From positions 1 to 64,000 of the forward strand of contig CADCLN010000001.1 in NCBI GenBank assembly GCA_902802265.1: DNA of 64,000 bases, written 5' to 3'. The stretch is from an uncultured Bacteroidales bacterium. Lineage in GTDB: Bacteria; Bacteroidota; Bacteroidia; Bacteroidales; Bacteroidaceae. This document shows, piece after piece, positions 25,152 to 33,172 of this stretch (position 1 is its first letter; each line of letters opens with the position of its first letter). The notes under the pieces were generated by a model. It was not told the origin of the DNA. It made no database searches and saw only the letters and a list, made by a program, of their open reading frames with translations. The translations under genes and the position numbers were made by a program.

Positions 25152-28100
25152 ATGAAGAACAACATATTCATTAAGCGATACGTGATGGCGTGTGCCATCT
25201 CGATTGTCATTGTGCTGGTGGGCTATATCTGCATGAACACGCTGTCCATCGAGCAATATCCCAGCATCGCACCGCCCCAGGTGAGTGTGACGACCAGCTA
25301 TACGGGTGCAGATGCGAACACAGTGATGAGGTCGGTCGTCCAGCCGTTGGAGGAGAATATCAACGGTGTGCCCAACATGACCTATATGACCTCGAAGGCA
25401 ACATCTTCGGGCAATGTGACCATCACGGTCTATTTCGAGCAAGGCACCGACCCCGACATGGCGACGGTGAACGTGCAAAACCGTGTGGCAAAGGCAGAAG
25501 CCGTGCTGCCTGCCGACGTGACGAAAGTGGGTATCACGGTGCAGAAACAGCAGAGCAACATCCTGCGCATCCTCGCCATCAGAGATACCTACGGAAAATA
25601 TGACGACGACTTCATCTCGAACTGGGTAGATATCAACCTTTCGCCACGTCTGAAACGTATCACCGGCGTGGGTGAAGTGACCACGCTGGGAAATACCTAC
25701 GCTCTGCGTGTCTGGATGAAGCCCGACGTGATGGCACAGTATGGACTGACACCAAACGACATCACCAATGCCATCAGCAGCCAGAGCTTCGTTTCCTCCA
25801 CAGGTTCGCTGGGCGAAAACAGTGAAAACAAATATCAGTATGATATGGAGTACAAGGGCACGCTGAAGAGCATTGAAGAGTTCAACGACATCGTGCTCAA
25901 GACGAGCGAAGGCGGTCACCTGTTGCGACTGAGCGATGTGGCAGAAGTGGAGATTGGTGCCCAGAGCTACAGCTTCCTGTCGAACATCAATGGTCGCCCT
26001 GGCACGATGATCATGGTGTTCCAGGCTCCAGGTGCCAATGCAACGGAGGTAAATGCCCGCATCACAAAGATGTGTGAAGATGTCAAGCCGACAATGCCCG
26101 CAGGACTGGAGTTTATCACCATGCATACCTCGGACGACTTCCTCTTTGCAGCCATGCACAACGTGGTGGAGACACTTATCATCGCCATCATCCTCGTGAT
26201 TTTAGTGGTGTTCTTCTTCTTGCAGAATTTCAAGGCAACCATCATCCCCTCTATCTCGATTATCGTGTCGCTGTTGGGAACCTTTGCCATTGTCTCGGTG
26301 GCAGGCTTCTCGCTAAACATCCTGACGCTGTTCGCTCTCGTTTTGGCCATCGGTACGGTGGTCGATGACGCCATTGTGGTCGTCGAAGCAGTCATGGCAA
26401 AGATGGAGGGCGGCATCAGCGATGCCCATGAGGCTACCCGTCAAGCCATGAACGAGGTGTCGGTAGCCGTTGTTTCATGTACCTTGGTATTTATGGCCGT
26501 ATTCATTCCCGTCACTTTCATGTCGGGAACATCGGGCACATTCTTCACTCAGTTTGGTGTGACGATTGCCTCCAGTGTGGGTCTGTCGTGCGTATCGGCA
26601 CTCACGCTCTGCCCTGCCCTCTGTGCCATCATGCTGAAGATATCCGAACCGGAAGGTGAGCGCAAGTCGCTAAGCTACTATACGAAGAAAGCCTACGATG
26701 CAAGCTACAATGCCATCCTCAAGAAATACAGCAAGGCTGTGCAGAAATTCATCAAGCGTCCAGCCATCTCGTGGGCTTTGCTCATCGCTGCCGGCGTTCT
26801 GCTTTTCTTTTTCATGAAGAACCTGCCGTCGGGTCTCGTACCTCAGGAAGACCAAGGTGTATTCTTGGCAGAAGTGCGTGCACCAGAAGGCTATACATTG
26901 CAGGAAACACGCGAGCTGATGAAAGAAGTGGAGGCAAAGGTACAGGAGATTCCCGAATTGGAAAGTTTCTCCGTTTCCTGTGGCTATGGTTTGATATCGG
27001 GTTTTGGCTCCAACTTCGCCACCCTCGTTGTCCGTCTGAAACACTGGGACGACCGTCCAGGCATGAACCACATCATCGACCTTGTCCTCGGACGTTTCTA
27101 TTATTCCTGTCAAAGTATTAAGAACGCAAAAGTGCTGCCTTTCCAGATGCCACAGATACCTGGCTACGGTACGAGCAACAGCGTAAGCCTCGTGATACAG
27201 GACCCCACCGACGGTAACCTGTCGGAGTTTGCCCAGAAAACCGAGCACTTCTTGACCAAACTGGAAGAGCGCCCCGAAATCAGCACGGCGATGTCGTCCT
27301 ACTCGGAACGCTACCCCAAGTATCAGGTGGATGTGGATGCTACACAATGCGACCGCGCTGGCGTATCGCCCATGACTGTGCTCAGCACACTCGGTGCCTA
27401 CTGTGGCGGTTCCTACATAGGCAACTTCAACCAGTTCGGTAAGGTATATCGCATCATGACCGCCGCCGCACCGGAGTATCGCCTTGACCCCTCATCGCTC
27501 CAGAACATCTTCGTCAAGGTAAAAGGTGAAAAGATGGCTCCCATCTCCGAGTTCGTCTCGCTGAAGGAAATCGTCGGTCCGTCGAACATCGAGCACTTCA
27601 ACCTCTTCCAAAGCATCACTTGCCAAGTGACAGCCGCCAACGGATATAGTGAAGGAGAAGCCCATGACGCCATCGCCGAAGTGTTCAAGAAGGAGATGCC
27701 CAACACTTGTACGTATGAATATAGCGGCATGTCACGCGAAGTAGAGGAAACGGCAGGTTCCAATACCACTGCCCTCATCTACGGCATCTGCGCCATCCTG
27801 ATTTATTTGATTCTGGCTTCGCTCTACAATTCATGGTTCACACCAATGGCTGTGCTGCTCTCCGTCCCATTCGGACTCATGGGCGCATTTGTCTGTGCCT
27901 ACGTCTGCTCGAAGTTCAACCTGCCAGGCTCGGACAATAACATCTACCTGCAGACAGGTGTCATCATGCTGATTGGTCTGTTGGCAAAGACAGCCATCCT
28001 GATTACAGAGTTTGCCGGCGAGCGCCGCGCTCAGGGACTGAGCATCAGCGAGGCTGCCTTCGAAGCCTGCAAGGAACGTCTGCGCCCCATCCTGATGACC

Positions 28101-28310
28101 GTCGTCACCATGATAGCAGGTATGATTCCGCTCATCATCGAGGGTGGAGCCGGAGCCAACGGTAACCGAGCCCTTGCTTTGGGCGTAGTGGGTGGCATGA
28201 GCGTCGGCACCATTGCCCTGGTCTTCGTTGTCCCCGCCTTCTTCATCATCTTCCAGAATCTGCATGAACGATTCCAAGGAAAAGACGTTGAACTTAAAAC
28301 AGAGGAATAA
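25152..28310 (+). CDS. RND multidrug efflux permease (AcrB/HAE1 family)
   Basis: 1052 residues, full length for the family. It starts MKNNIFIKRYVMACAISIVIVLVGYICMNTLSIEQYP, with the first helix and the usual proline-containing periplasmic turn. TM4 has the proton-relay aspartates in GTVVDDAIVVVEAVMAKMEGG, and the repeat half contains IYLQTGVIMLIGLLAKTAILITEFA. Proton-driven export of drugs, bile salts or similar amphiphiles is the family role; the substrate is not predictable. It is part of an adaptor-pump-channel operon. Confidence 0.94.
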   Translation: MKNNIFIKRYVMACAISIVIVLVGYICMNTLSIEQYPSIAPPQVSVTTSYTGADANTVMRSVVQPLEENINGVPNMTYMTSKATSSGNVTITVYFEQGTDPDMATVNVQNRVAKAEAVLPADVTKVGITVQKQQSNILRILAIRDTYGKYDDDFISNWVDINLSPRLKRITGVGEVTTLGNTYALRVWMKPDVMAQYGLTPNDITNAISSQSFVSSTGSLGENSENKYQYDMEYKGTLKSIEEFNDIVLKTSEGGHLLRLSDVAEVEIGAQSYSFLSNINGRPGTMIMVFQAPGANATEVNARITKMCEDVKPTMPAGLEFITMHTSDDFLFAAMHNVVETLIIAIILVILVVFFFLQNFKATIIPSISIIVSLLGTFAIVSVAGFSLNILTLFALVLAIGTVVDDAIVVVEAVMAKMEGGISDAHEATRQAMNEVSVAVVSCTLVFMAVFIPVTFMSGTSGTFFTQFGVTIASSVGLSCVSALTLCPALCAIMLKISEPEGERKSLSYYTKKAYDASYNAILKKYSKAVQKFIKRPAISWALLIAAGVLLFFFMKNLPSGLVPQEDQGVFLAEVRAPEGYTLQETRELMKEVEAKVQEIPELESFSVSCGYGLISGFGSNFATLVVRLKHWDDRPGMNHIIDLVLGRFYYSCQSIKNAKVLPFQMPQIPGYGTSNSVSLVIQDPTDGNLSEFAQKTEHFLTKLEERPEISTAMSSYSERYPKYQVDVDATQCDRAGVSPMTVLSTLGAYCGGSYIGNFNQFGKVYRIMTAAAPEYRLDPSSLQNIFVKVKGEKMAPISEFVSLKEIVGPSNIEHFNLFQSITCQVTAANGYSEGEAHDAIAEVFKKEMPNTCTYEYSGMSREVEETAGSNTTALIYGICAILIYLILASLYNSWFTPMAVLLSVPFGLMGAFVCAYVCSKFNLPGSDNNIYLQTGVIMLIGLLAKTAILITEFAGERRAQGLSISEAAFEACKERLRPILMTVVTMIAGMIPLIIEGGAGANGNRALALGVVGGMSVGTIALVFVVPAFFIIFQNLHERFQGKDVELKTEE

Positions 28311-28313
28311 ATC

Positions 28314-29738
28314 ATGAAAAGACAAAGCAATATCTTCATCGCTGCAGCCGTGAGCTTCCTGCTTGCGGGCTGCGGCCTCTATAAGAAGTACGAGCAAAAA
28401 GTGGAAACACCTGCCGAGACCTTTGGTACGACGCAGGACATCAAAGATGCTGAAGGTGGCACATCACTGGCACAGATGTCGTGGCGCCAGTTCTTCACCG
28501 ACCCGCTGCTCCAGCAACTCATCGAACAAGTGTTGGCAAACAATACCAACCTGAACTCTGCCCGCATTGCCGTAGAAAAGAGCGAAGCCGCATTGAAAAC
28601 CGCCAAGATGGCATACCTGCCGTCGCTCTACTTCTCTCCACAAGGCACACTGGCAAAGTTCGACACCAATCCGTGGTCGAAGACTTACAACCTGCCGCTA
28701 CAATTGTCAGTAGATCTCGATGTGTTCGGTTCCATCACCAACAAGAAGCGTGCCGCAAAGGCAGTACTCCTGCAGGCTCAGATTAACGAGGAAGCCACCC
28801 GCGCCAACCTCATTTCCACCACAGCCCAGCAATACTACATGCTGCAGCTGCTTGACCGACAGTTGGAAATCCTTACCATGACCGACAGCCTATGGAAAGC
28901 CTCCTTAGAGACACAAAAGGCACTCTACGAGAATGGCAAGTCATACAGCACAGCCGTCAATCAGATGGAGTCTTCATATCTGACCGTGAAAGCGCAGATT
29001 GTCGATACCCGTCGCTATATCCGTTCCACAGAGAACGACATCTGCAATTTGCTGGCCATCACACCGCAGCACATCGCCCGCAACAAATGGGGAAGCTCGG
29101 CAATACACCATCCTGATGCACAAGGCGACACAAGTCAGCGCATGTTCGACACAAAGTTCCTCAAACTCGGCTTTCCCGCCTCGATGCTTGAGCAACGTCC
29201 CGACATCCGCATAGCCAATCACGCGATGGAAGAAGCCTTCTATAACACACAGGCCGCCCGTTCCGCCTTCTTCCCCAGCATCACGCTCTCAGGCGCCGCT
29301 GGTTGGACCAACTCTGCAGGCGGTGCCACCATCGACCCTGGCAAACTGCTGCTCTCTTTCGTCGGCTCCCTGACCCAACCCATTTTTGCCCGCGGCAAAC
29401 TGAAGGCCAACTTGAAAATCAACAAACTGACCGAAGAAGACCTGCAGAAAAAGTATGTGCAAACCGTCATCAATGCCGGCAACGAAGTAAACGAAGCCAT
29501 GGCAGACTGTCAAGCTGCCCGTGAAAAGTACGCCTTCTACCATCGTCAAATAGCCGTGCTCAACGAAGCCTATGTCGGCACCCACGAACTGATGGACAAC
29601 GGCAAGGCAAGCTACCTTGAAGTGCTTACAGCCCAGGAATCGCTGCTTTCGGCTCAGCTCAACGAGGCCACGAACATGTACAATGGTGCCCAAGCCGTCA
29701 TTGCCCTCTACATCGCACTGGGCGGCGGTACCAAATAA
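28314..29738 (+). CDS. TolC/OprM-type outer-membrane efflux lipoprotein
   Basis: 474 residues with lipobox LLAGC (C20). Two repeated TolC-type helical units are seen, each with long coiled helices (NLNSARIAVEKSEAALKTAKMAYLPSL; VNEAMADCQAAREKYAFYHRQIAVLNEAYVGTHELMDNGKASYLEVLTAQESLL), and the NodT hallmark MLEQRPDIRIANHAMEEAFYNTQAARSAFFPSITL. It forms the outer-membrane duct of the RND pump encoded just upstream (3-bp gap). Confidence 0.93.
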   Translation: MKRQSNIFIAAAVSFLLAGCGLYKKYEQKVETPAETFGTTQDIKDAEGGTSLAQMSWRQFFTDPLLQQLIEQVLANNTNLNSARIAVEKSEAALKTAKMAYLPSLYFSPQGTLAKFDTNPWSKTYNLPLQLSVDLDVFGSITNKKRAAKAVLLQAQINEEATRANLISTTAQQYYMLQLLDRQLEILTMTDSLWKASLETQKALYENGKSYSTAVNQMESSYLTVKAQIVDTRRYIRSTENDICNLLAITPQHIARNKWGSSAIHHPDAQGDTSQRMFDTKFLKLGFPASMLEQRPDIRIANHAMEEAFYNTQAARSAFFPSITLSGAAGWTNSAGGATIDPGKLLLSFVGSLTQPIFARGKLKANLKINKLTEEDLQKKYVQTVINAGNEVNEAMADCQAAREKYAFYHRQIAVLNEAYVGTHELMDNGKASYLEVLTAQESLLSAQLNEATNMYNGAQAVIALYIALGGGTK

Positions 29739-29761
29739 AATGAACAGATGAACCTCTTCCC

Positions 29762-29800
29762 ATTAAACCCGAATCGGCCTAATGACCGATTTGGGTTAAT
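29762..29800 (+). terminator. Hairpin closing the efflux operon
   Basis: ATTAAACCCGAATCGG (29762-29777) pairs with CCGATTTGGGTTAAT (29786-29800) with one mismatch around an 8-nt loop, 23 bp after the stop. No T tract follows, so termination is likely but may not be classic intrinsic. Confidence 0.65.
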
Positions 29801-29845
29801 ATATATAATAATGTATAAGGGAAAAGGTAGAAAAACACATAAAAA

Positions 29846-31435
29846 ATGTTTCGACTCAACAACTACAACATTTTCGCCCTTATCATGCTATGCTGCACAG
29901 CATGTCATGCAGATACCATTACCGTCACCTACAACGAAAACGGGCAACCCGTCGTGAGTCCAGCGGAATGTGAAGGAATGAAAATTACCATAAAAAACGG
30001 TACTGTAAAGATTAAGGACTGGAGAACAGAACCCACAGAACTCACTTTCGTTCTGAAAGGCAAAAGCCATGAAGGTTCGTTCAAACTAAACACAGAAGCA
30101 AAAGCCACCATCAGACTGGAGGGACTGGAACTGACCAGCGGATCGGGTGCACCACTCCATCTGAAGAACAGGAAAAAAATGGAAGTCATCGCTGCCAAAG
30201 GCACAGTGAACACACTGACCGTCACCGCCTGTCCCGACACAGCCACACAGAAAGCCGCCGTCATTTGGGCAAAAGACAAACTGCTGCTTTCGGGCAACGG
30301 CACACTGAACCTCATAGCACAGGGCAACGGCTGCAAAGGCATCAACGTGAAAGACGACATCATCATTGAAGACCTGACGCTCAACATACAGACACTGGGC
30401 GACAACTTAGGTGTTGACACCACCAGCAACATGGGCTTCGGTGGTCCCCCTCCAGGCTTTGACCCCAACAACATTCCCGAAGAAATGAAGGCACATTTTG
30501 AAGAAATGCGCAAACGCTTTGAAGAAATGATGAAAGACGGCAACTTCCCCATGATGGGTGGTTTCGGCGGAGGCTTTGGCGGTCCCCCAGCAGGCGGAGG
30601 CTTTGGCGGTCCTCCAACAGGTGGCGGCTTTATGGGAAAACAGAAATACTTGAGCACCTGCAAAGGCATCAAGGCTAAAGGCACACTCACCATCAACTCC
30701 GGCAAAGTGTCCGTCACCACCAACTCCCGTGGCGCAGAAGGCATAGAAGGAAAAGAAGGAGTGACCATCAACGGCGGCGAAGTCTATGTCCACGCCATAG
30801 ATGACGGCATCAATTCAGGCGGACAAATCATCTTCAACGGCGGACACACCTGCGTCATCAGTACCACAAACGACGCCGTAGATTCCAATTCTGGCGGATT
30901 CGGTTTCGGTATGCCACCCTTCATGATGGGAGGTGAACCGCAAGACTCCACAACCTCAAAACCTCAGAACCACCAGAACCAAGACCCCGCCATCATCATC
31001 AACGGCGGCGAAGTCCTGGCGTGGAGTCAGACAGGTCCGCCTGAAGAAGGACTGGACTGCGACTTTGCACCCATCCAGGTCACAGGCGGCACCATCTTCT
31101 CCGTCGGGGCAGGCATGGGCGATATGCCCTCCGTTCCCACCACGGAAACAGCCAAGCAACCCACCGCCCTGCTCATCGGACTGGACATAGAAAAGGACAA
31201 GCCCATCAGCATTTACGAAGCCGACAAAAAGGGCAACCCCACCGGCAAACCCCTTGCCACCTACACCGTTCCATTCGATTTTCAGTCCAGTTCCAGCCTC
31301 ATCACCTGTCCCACCTTCCAACTGGGCAAGAAATATGTCGTAAAAACTGCAACCAAAACCTACCCCATCGAACTCACCGAACCCTTCACCGTCAGCCGAC
31401 AAGGGGAAGCAAAAGAACGAAGGTTCCCATTCTAA
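29846..31435 (+). CDS. Secreted carbohydrate-binding protein, Cthe_2159-like beta-helix
   Basis: 529 residues. The N-terminus MFRLNNYNIFALIMLCCTACHAD is a signal peptide, possibly lipidated at CTAC. Repeated short beta-helix coils run along the protein (GTLNLIAQGNGCKGINVKDDIIIEDLTLNIQT; GTLTINSGKVSVTTNSRGAEGIEGKEGVTINGGEVYVHAIDDGINSGGQIIFNGG), typical of the Cthe_2159 family whose founder binds polygalacturonate. A glycine/proline-rich insertion (about 200-262, containing GFGGPPAGGGFGGPPTGGGF) interrupts the helix and may form an exposed loop. Pectin binding is inferred from the family and from the GH105/PL26-like genes in this window. No promoter is evident in the 107-bp spacer. Confidence 0.75.
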   Translation: MFRLNNYNIFALIMLCCTACHADTITVTYNENGQPVVSPAECEGMKITIKNGTVKIKDWRTEPTELTFVLKGKSHEGSFKLNTEAKATIRLEGLELTSGSGAPLHLKNRKKMEVIAAKGTVNTLTVTACPDTATQKAAVIWAKDKLLLSGNGTLNLIAQGNGCKGINVKDDIIIEDLTLNIQTLGDNLGVDTTSNMGFGGPPPGFDPNNIPEEMKAHFEEMRKRFEEMMKDGNFPMMGGFGGGFGGPPAGGGFGGPPTGGGFMGKQKYLSTCKGIKAKGTLTINSGKVSVTTNSRGAEGIEGKEGVTINGGEVYVHAIDDGINSGGQIIFNGGHTCVISTTNDAVDSNSGGFGFGMPPFMMGGEPQDSTTSKPQNHQNQDPAIIINGGEVLAWSQTGPPEEGLDCDFAPIQVTGGTIFSVGAGMGDMPSVPTTETAKQPTALLIGLDIEKDKPISIYEADKKGNPTGKPLATYTVPFDFQSSSSLITCPTFQLGKKYVVKTATKTYPIELTEPFTVSRQGEAKERRFPF

Positions 31436-31504
31436 AAAAGATCTCATAGAACCACCCCCGCTCTGCGCTCACAAATATCACATCTTTTTTTCTTAGCATA
31501 GTTC

Positions 31505-31640
31505 TCCCACTGCGGTGGCGCTGCATTGCTACTCGTCTGGCACTGCATTGCTACCACAGTGGGATAACTATGCCACAGCAACAACACTGCAGTGCCACCG
31601 CAGCAAGAGAACTATCGTACCGCAGCAGCAATGCAATGCC
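31505..31640. repeat. Cluster of CACTGC(A/G)(G/T)TGG-type inverted repeats
   Basis: The spacer carries many short blocks such as CCCACTGCGGTGGC, CACTGCATTGCTAC (twice), CACTGCAGTGCCACCGCAGC and GCAATGCAATGCCACTG, on both strands and able to pair with one another. The block TGCAGTGG is shared with the palindromic array at 18046-18130. A 73-codon ORF across it is repeat translation and is not called. Confidence 0.7.
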
Positions 31641-31750
31641 ACTGACGTACAACTCCATTTCAGCATAAAATTTTTGTGCGCTTTAACGTCGCTTTATCAC
31701 CCCTTTTCTGCTAAGTTCGACAAAATTGCGCCATAAAATGACCGAATCGA

Positions 31751-31845
31751 TGTAACTTTAGTGCAACTTTCATGTAACTTTAATGCAACTTTTTTCAACC
31801 TAACAAAATGATTACAAGCCCATTAACTCCAAAATGTAACTTTAC
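31751..31845. repeat. TGTAACTTTA / TGCAACTTT tandem repeats
   Basis: TGTAACTTTAGTGCAACTTT (31751-31770) and a second copy (about 31773-31792) are followed by a further TGTAACTTTA at 31835-31844. Period about 22 bp, each copy built from two ~10-bp halves. Together with the cluster at 31505-31640 it fills most of the 630-bp gene-free stretch 31436-32069. Confidence 0.7.
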
Positions 31846-31992
31846 TTCAAAAAACTGCCTGGGAAAAGTTTGAAAAGGGGCTGAACGAAGACTTTACATC
31901 AAAATAATGACCGACTTTATACTTTTGCTACTTTCTTGCTCGCTTTCGTTACTTTTAACGTCTCATTTGCAACCGGTTTTCAAAAAAAGTTG

Positions 31993-32000
31993 TACCTTTG
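31993..32000 (+). promoter_or_regulatory. -7 box TACCTTTG ahead of the DUF3791-DUF3990 cassette
   Basis: TACCTTTG followed by CGCCC, 69 bp before the first ATG. A TTTG at 31966-31969 gives a spacer of 23 bp, longer than usual. Confidence 0.65.
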
Positions 32001-32069
32001 CGCCCATAATAACGAATAGAAGCGGCATAAGGAAACAATAAAGACAAGGAACACAATTAAAACAACGTG

Positions 32070-32294
32070 ATGATGTCAGCATCGGTGCTTAACAAAATAG
32101 AATACCTCGTCCTGCTGGTAGCAGCCTTTGCCTCCCGCACCAATGTGTCTGAGGCACAGGCCTACCGCTATCTGAGCCAATACGGTGCATTGGCATTGTG
32201 CGACAAACACTACGACATCATGCACACCCTTTCCCTCGAAGAAAACATCAAGACTCTGCAAACCTATTGCCAAAGGAAAGGAGGAAATCTATGA
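32070..32294 (+). CDS. DUF3791-like small protein
   Basis: 74 residues from the first ATG (an in-frame GTG sits three bases upstream, and a second ATG follows directly). LNKIEYLVLLVAAFASRTNVSEAQAYRYLSQYGALALCDKHYDIMHTLSLEENIKTLQTYCQRKGG fits the DUF3791 pattern: a short all-helical unit ending Y-D-x-x-H-T. Such genes are found next to DUF3990 genes in gut Firmicutes and Bacteroidetes. Its stop overlaps the next start (ATGA). It may be an antitoxin or partner of the DUF3990 protein (inference). Confidence 0.7.
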   Translation: MMSASVLNKIEYLVLLVAAFASRTNVSEAQAYRYLSQYGALALCDKHYDIMHTLSLEENIKTLQTYCQRKGGNL

Positions 32295-32764
32295 GACTCT
32301 ATCATGGTTCCACGGTTGATATTCAGCAAATCGACCTCTGCAAGTCCAAGCTGAACAAGGACTTCGGACGTGCCTTCTATCTTTCTGCCGACGAGCAGCA
32401 AGCCCTGGAGATGGCTCAGTTTCGTGCCGAGTTTGAAGACACAACGCCCATCGTCAACATTTATGACTTCGACGAGACTCTTTTCCAGCAGTTCCGCTAT
32501 AAGTGCTTCGAGGAATACACCGAGGAATGGGCGCACTTCGTTTACGACAACCGCACCGAGCCGCAAGGTCTTACGTTGCACGACTACGACATTATCTACG
32601 GCCCGATAGCTAACGACCGCGTCGGCGCACAGATAGCCCGTTTCAAGCAGGGCTATATCTCTTTCGACGAGTTCCTGCGCCGCATCCAGTACATCAAAGG
32701 CATCACCTTCCAATATGCTTTCTGCACGCAGGAGGCTATTGACAAACTCATCAAGATAGCATGA
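32291..32764 (+). CDS. DUF3990 protein, ADP-ribosyltransferase-like
   Basis: 157 residues. The start MRLYHGSTVDIQQIDLCKSKLNKDFGRAFYLSADEQQALEMAQ matches the DUF3990 opening Y-H-G-S ... D-F-G-x-x-F-Y-L-S, which corresponds to the first strands of the ADP-ribosyltransferase fold (family knowledge recalled, not searched). A later YDIIYGPIANDRVG block is also typical. ART-fold proteins modify proteins or nucleic acids using NAD and are frequent toxins. Start ATG 32291 lies in an ATGA overlap with the upstream gene. The upstream part of the longer frame is rejected. Confidence 0.72.
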   Translation: MRLYHGSTVDIQQIDLCKSKLNKDFGRAFYLSADEQQALEMAQFRAEFEDTTPIVNIYDFDETLFQQFRYKCFEEYTEEWAHFVYDNRTEPQGLTLHDYDIIYGPIANDRVGAQIARFKQGYISFDEFLRRIQYIKGITFQYAFCTQEAIDKLIKIA

Positions 32765-32985
32765 ACGTATCGCAGGCAGAATTTCAGAATATGAAAGAGG
32801 AAATCGTGAAGGATATGATTTCCAGACTAATGGAACAGCGTGGTCTGACCATGCAGCAGGCTTTCGATACCGTCTATACCTCGCACCTCTTTGAGAAACT
32901 GAGCGACCCCAAGACCGGTCTCTATTTTCAGTCCTCTGGCTATGTGTACAGCTATCTGGAAGAAGAACTGACAAACAAGAACTAA
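32761..32985 (+). CDS. Small protein, third gene of the DUF3791-DUF3990 cassette
   Basis: 74 residues, helical and charged: MNVSQAEFQNMKEEIVKDMISRLMEQRGLTMQQAFDTVYTSHLFEKLSDPKTGLYFQSSGYVYSYLEEEL. It starts in an ATGA overlap with the DUF3990 gene, so the three genes are translationally coupled. The pattern (helix, QAFDTVYTSxLFEKLSDPxTGLYFQS) resembles small proteins I have seen described next to DUF3990, but I cannot name the family with confidence. It may be a second antitoxin or regulator. Confidence 0.6.
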   Translation: MNVSQAEFQNMKEEIVKDMISRLMEQRGLTMQQAFDTVYTSHLFEKLSDPKTGLYFQSSGYVYSYLEEELTNKN

Positions 32986-33108
32986 AATCCCCATCCCTTG
33001 CAGATAGTGTGTGAAACAACAAACTATTTAACGCGGAATATTTGACACTGCCAAATTTCCTATAAACACACCATTAGCGCTACTGGCGTATATTACATTA
33101 TTGTATCG

Positions 33109-33160
33109 CTAAACAATTACGGTCGGGTTTCGAATAGGAAATCCGACCGTAATTGTTTAG
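33109..33160. terminator. Strong hairpin between convergent genes
   Basis: The 18-bp arm 33109-33126 (CTAAACAATTACGGTCGG) is perfectly complementary to 33143-33160, with a 16-nt loop that can itself pair partly, followed by TTTTATGTTTTTTT. It ends the three-gene cassette and also the lipoprotein gene on the other strand. The segment 32986-33108 shows nothing recognisable. Confidence 0.85.
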
Positions 33161-33172
33161 TTTTATGTTTTT

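Noticed and set aside
31515..31736. 73-codon ORF in the repeat spacer
   Set aside because: It translates the repeat cluster, has no promoter or homologue-like features, and its composition follows the repeats.
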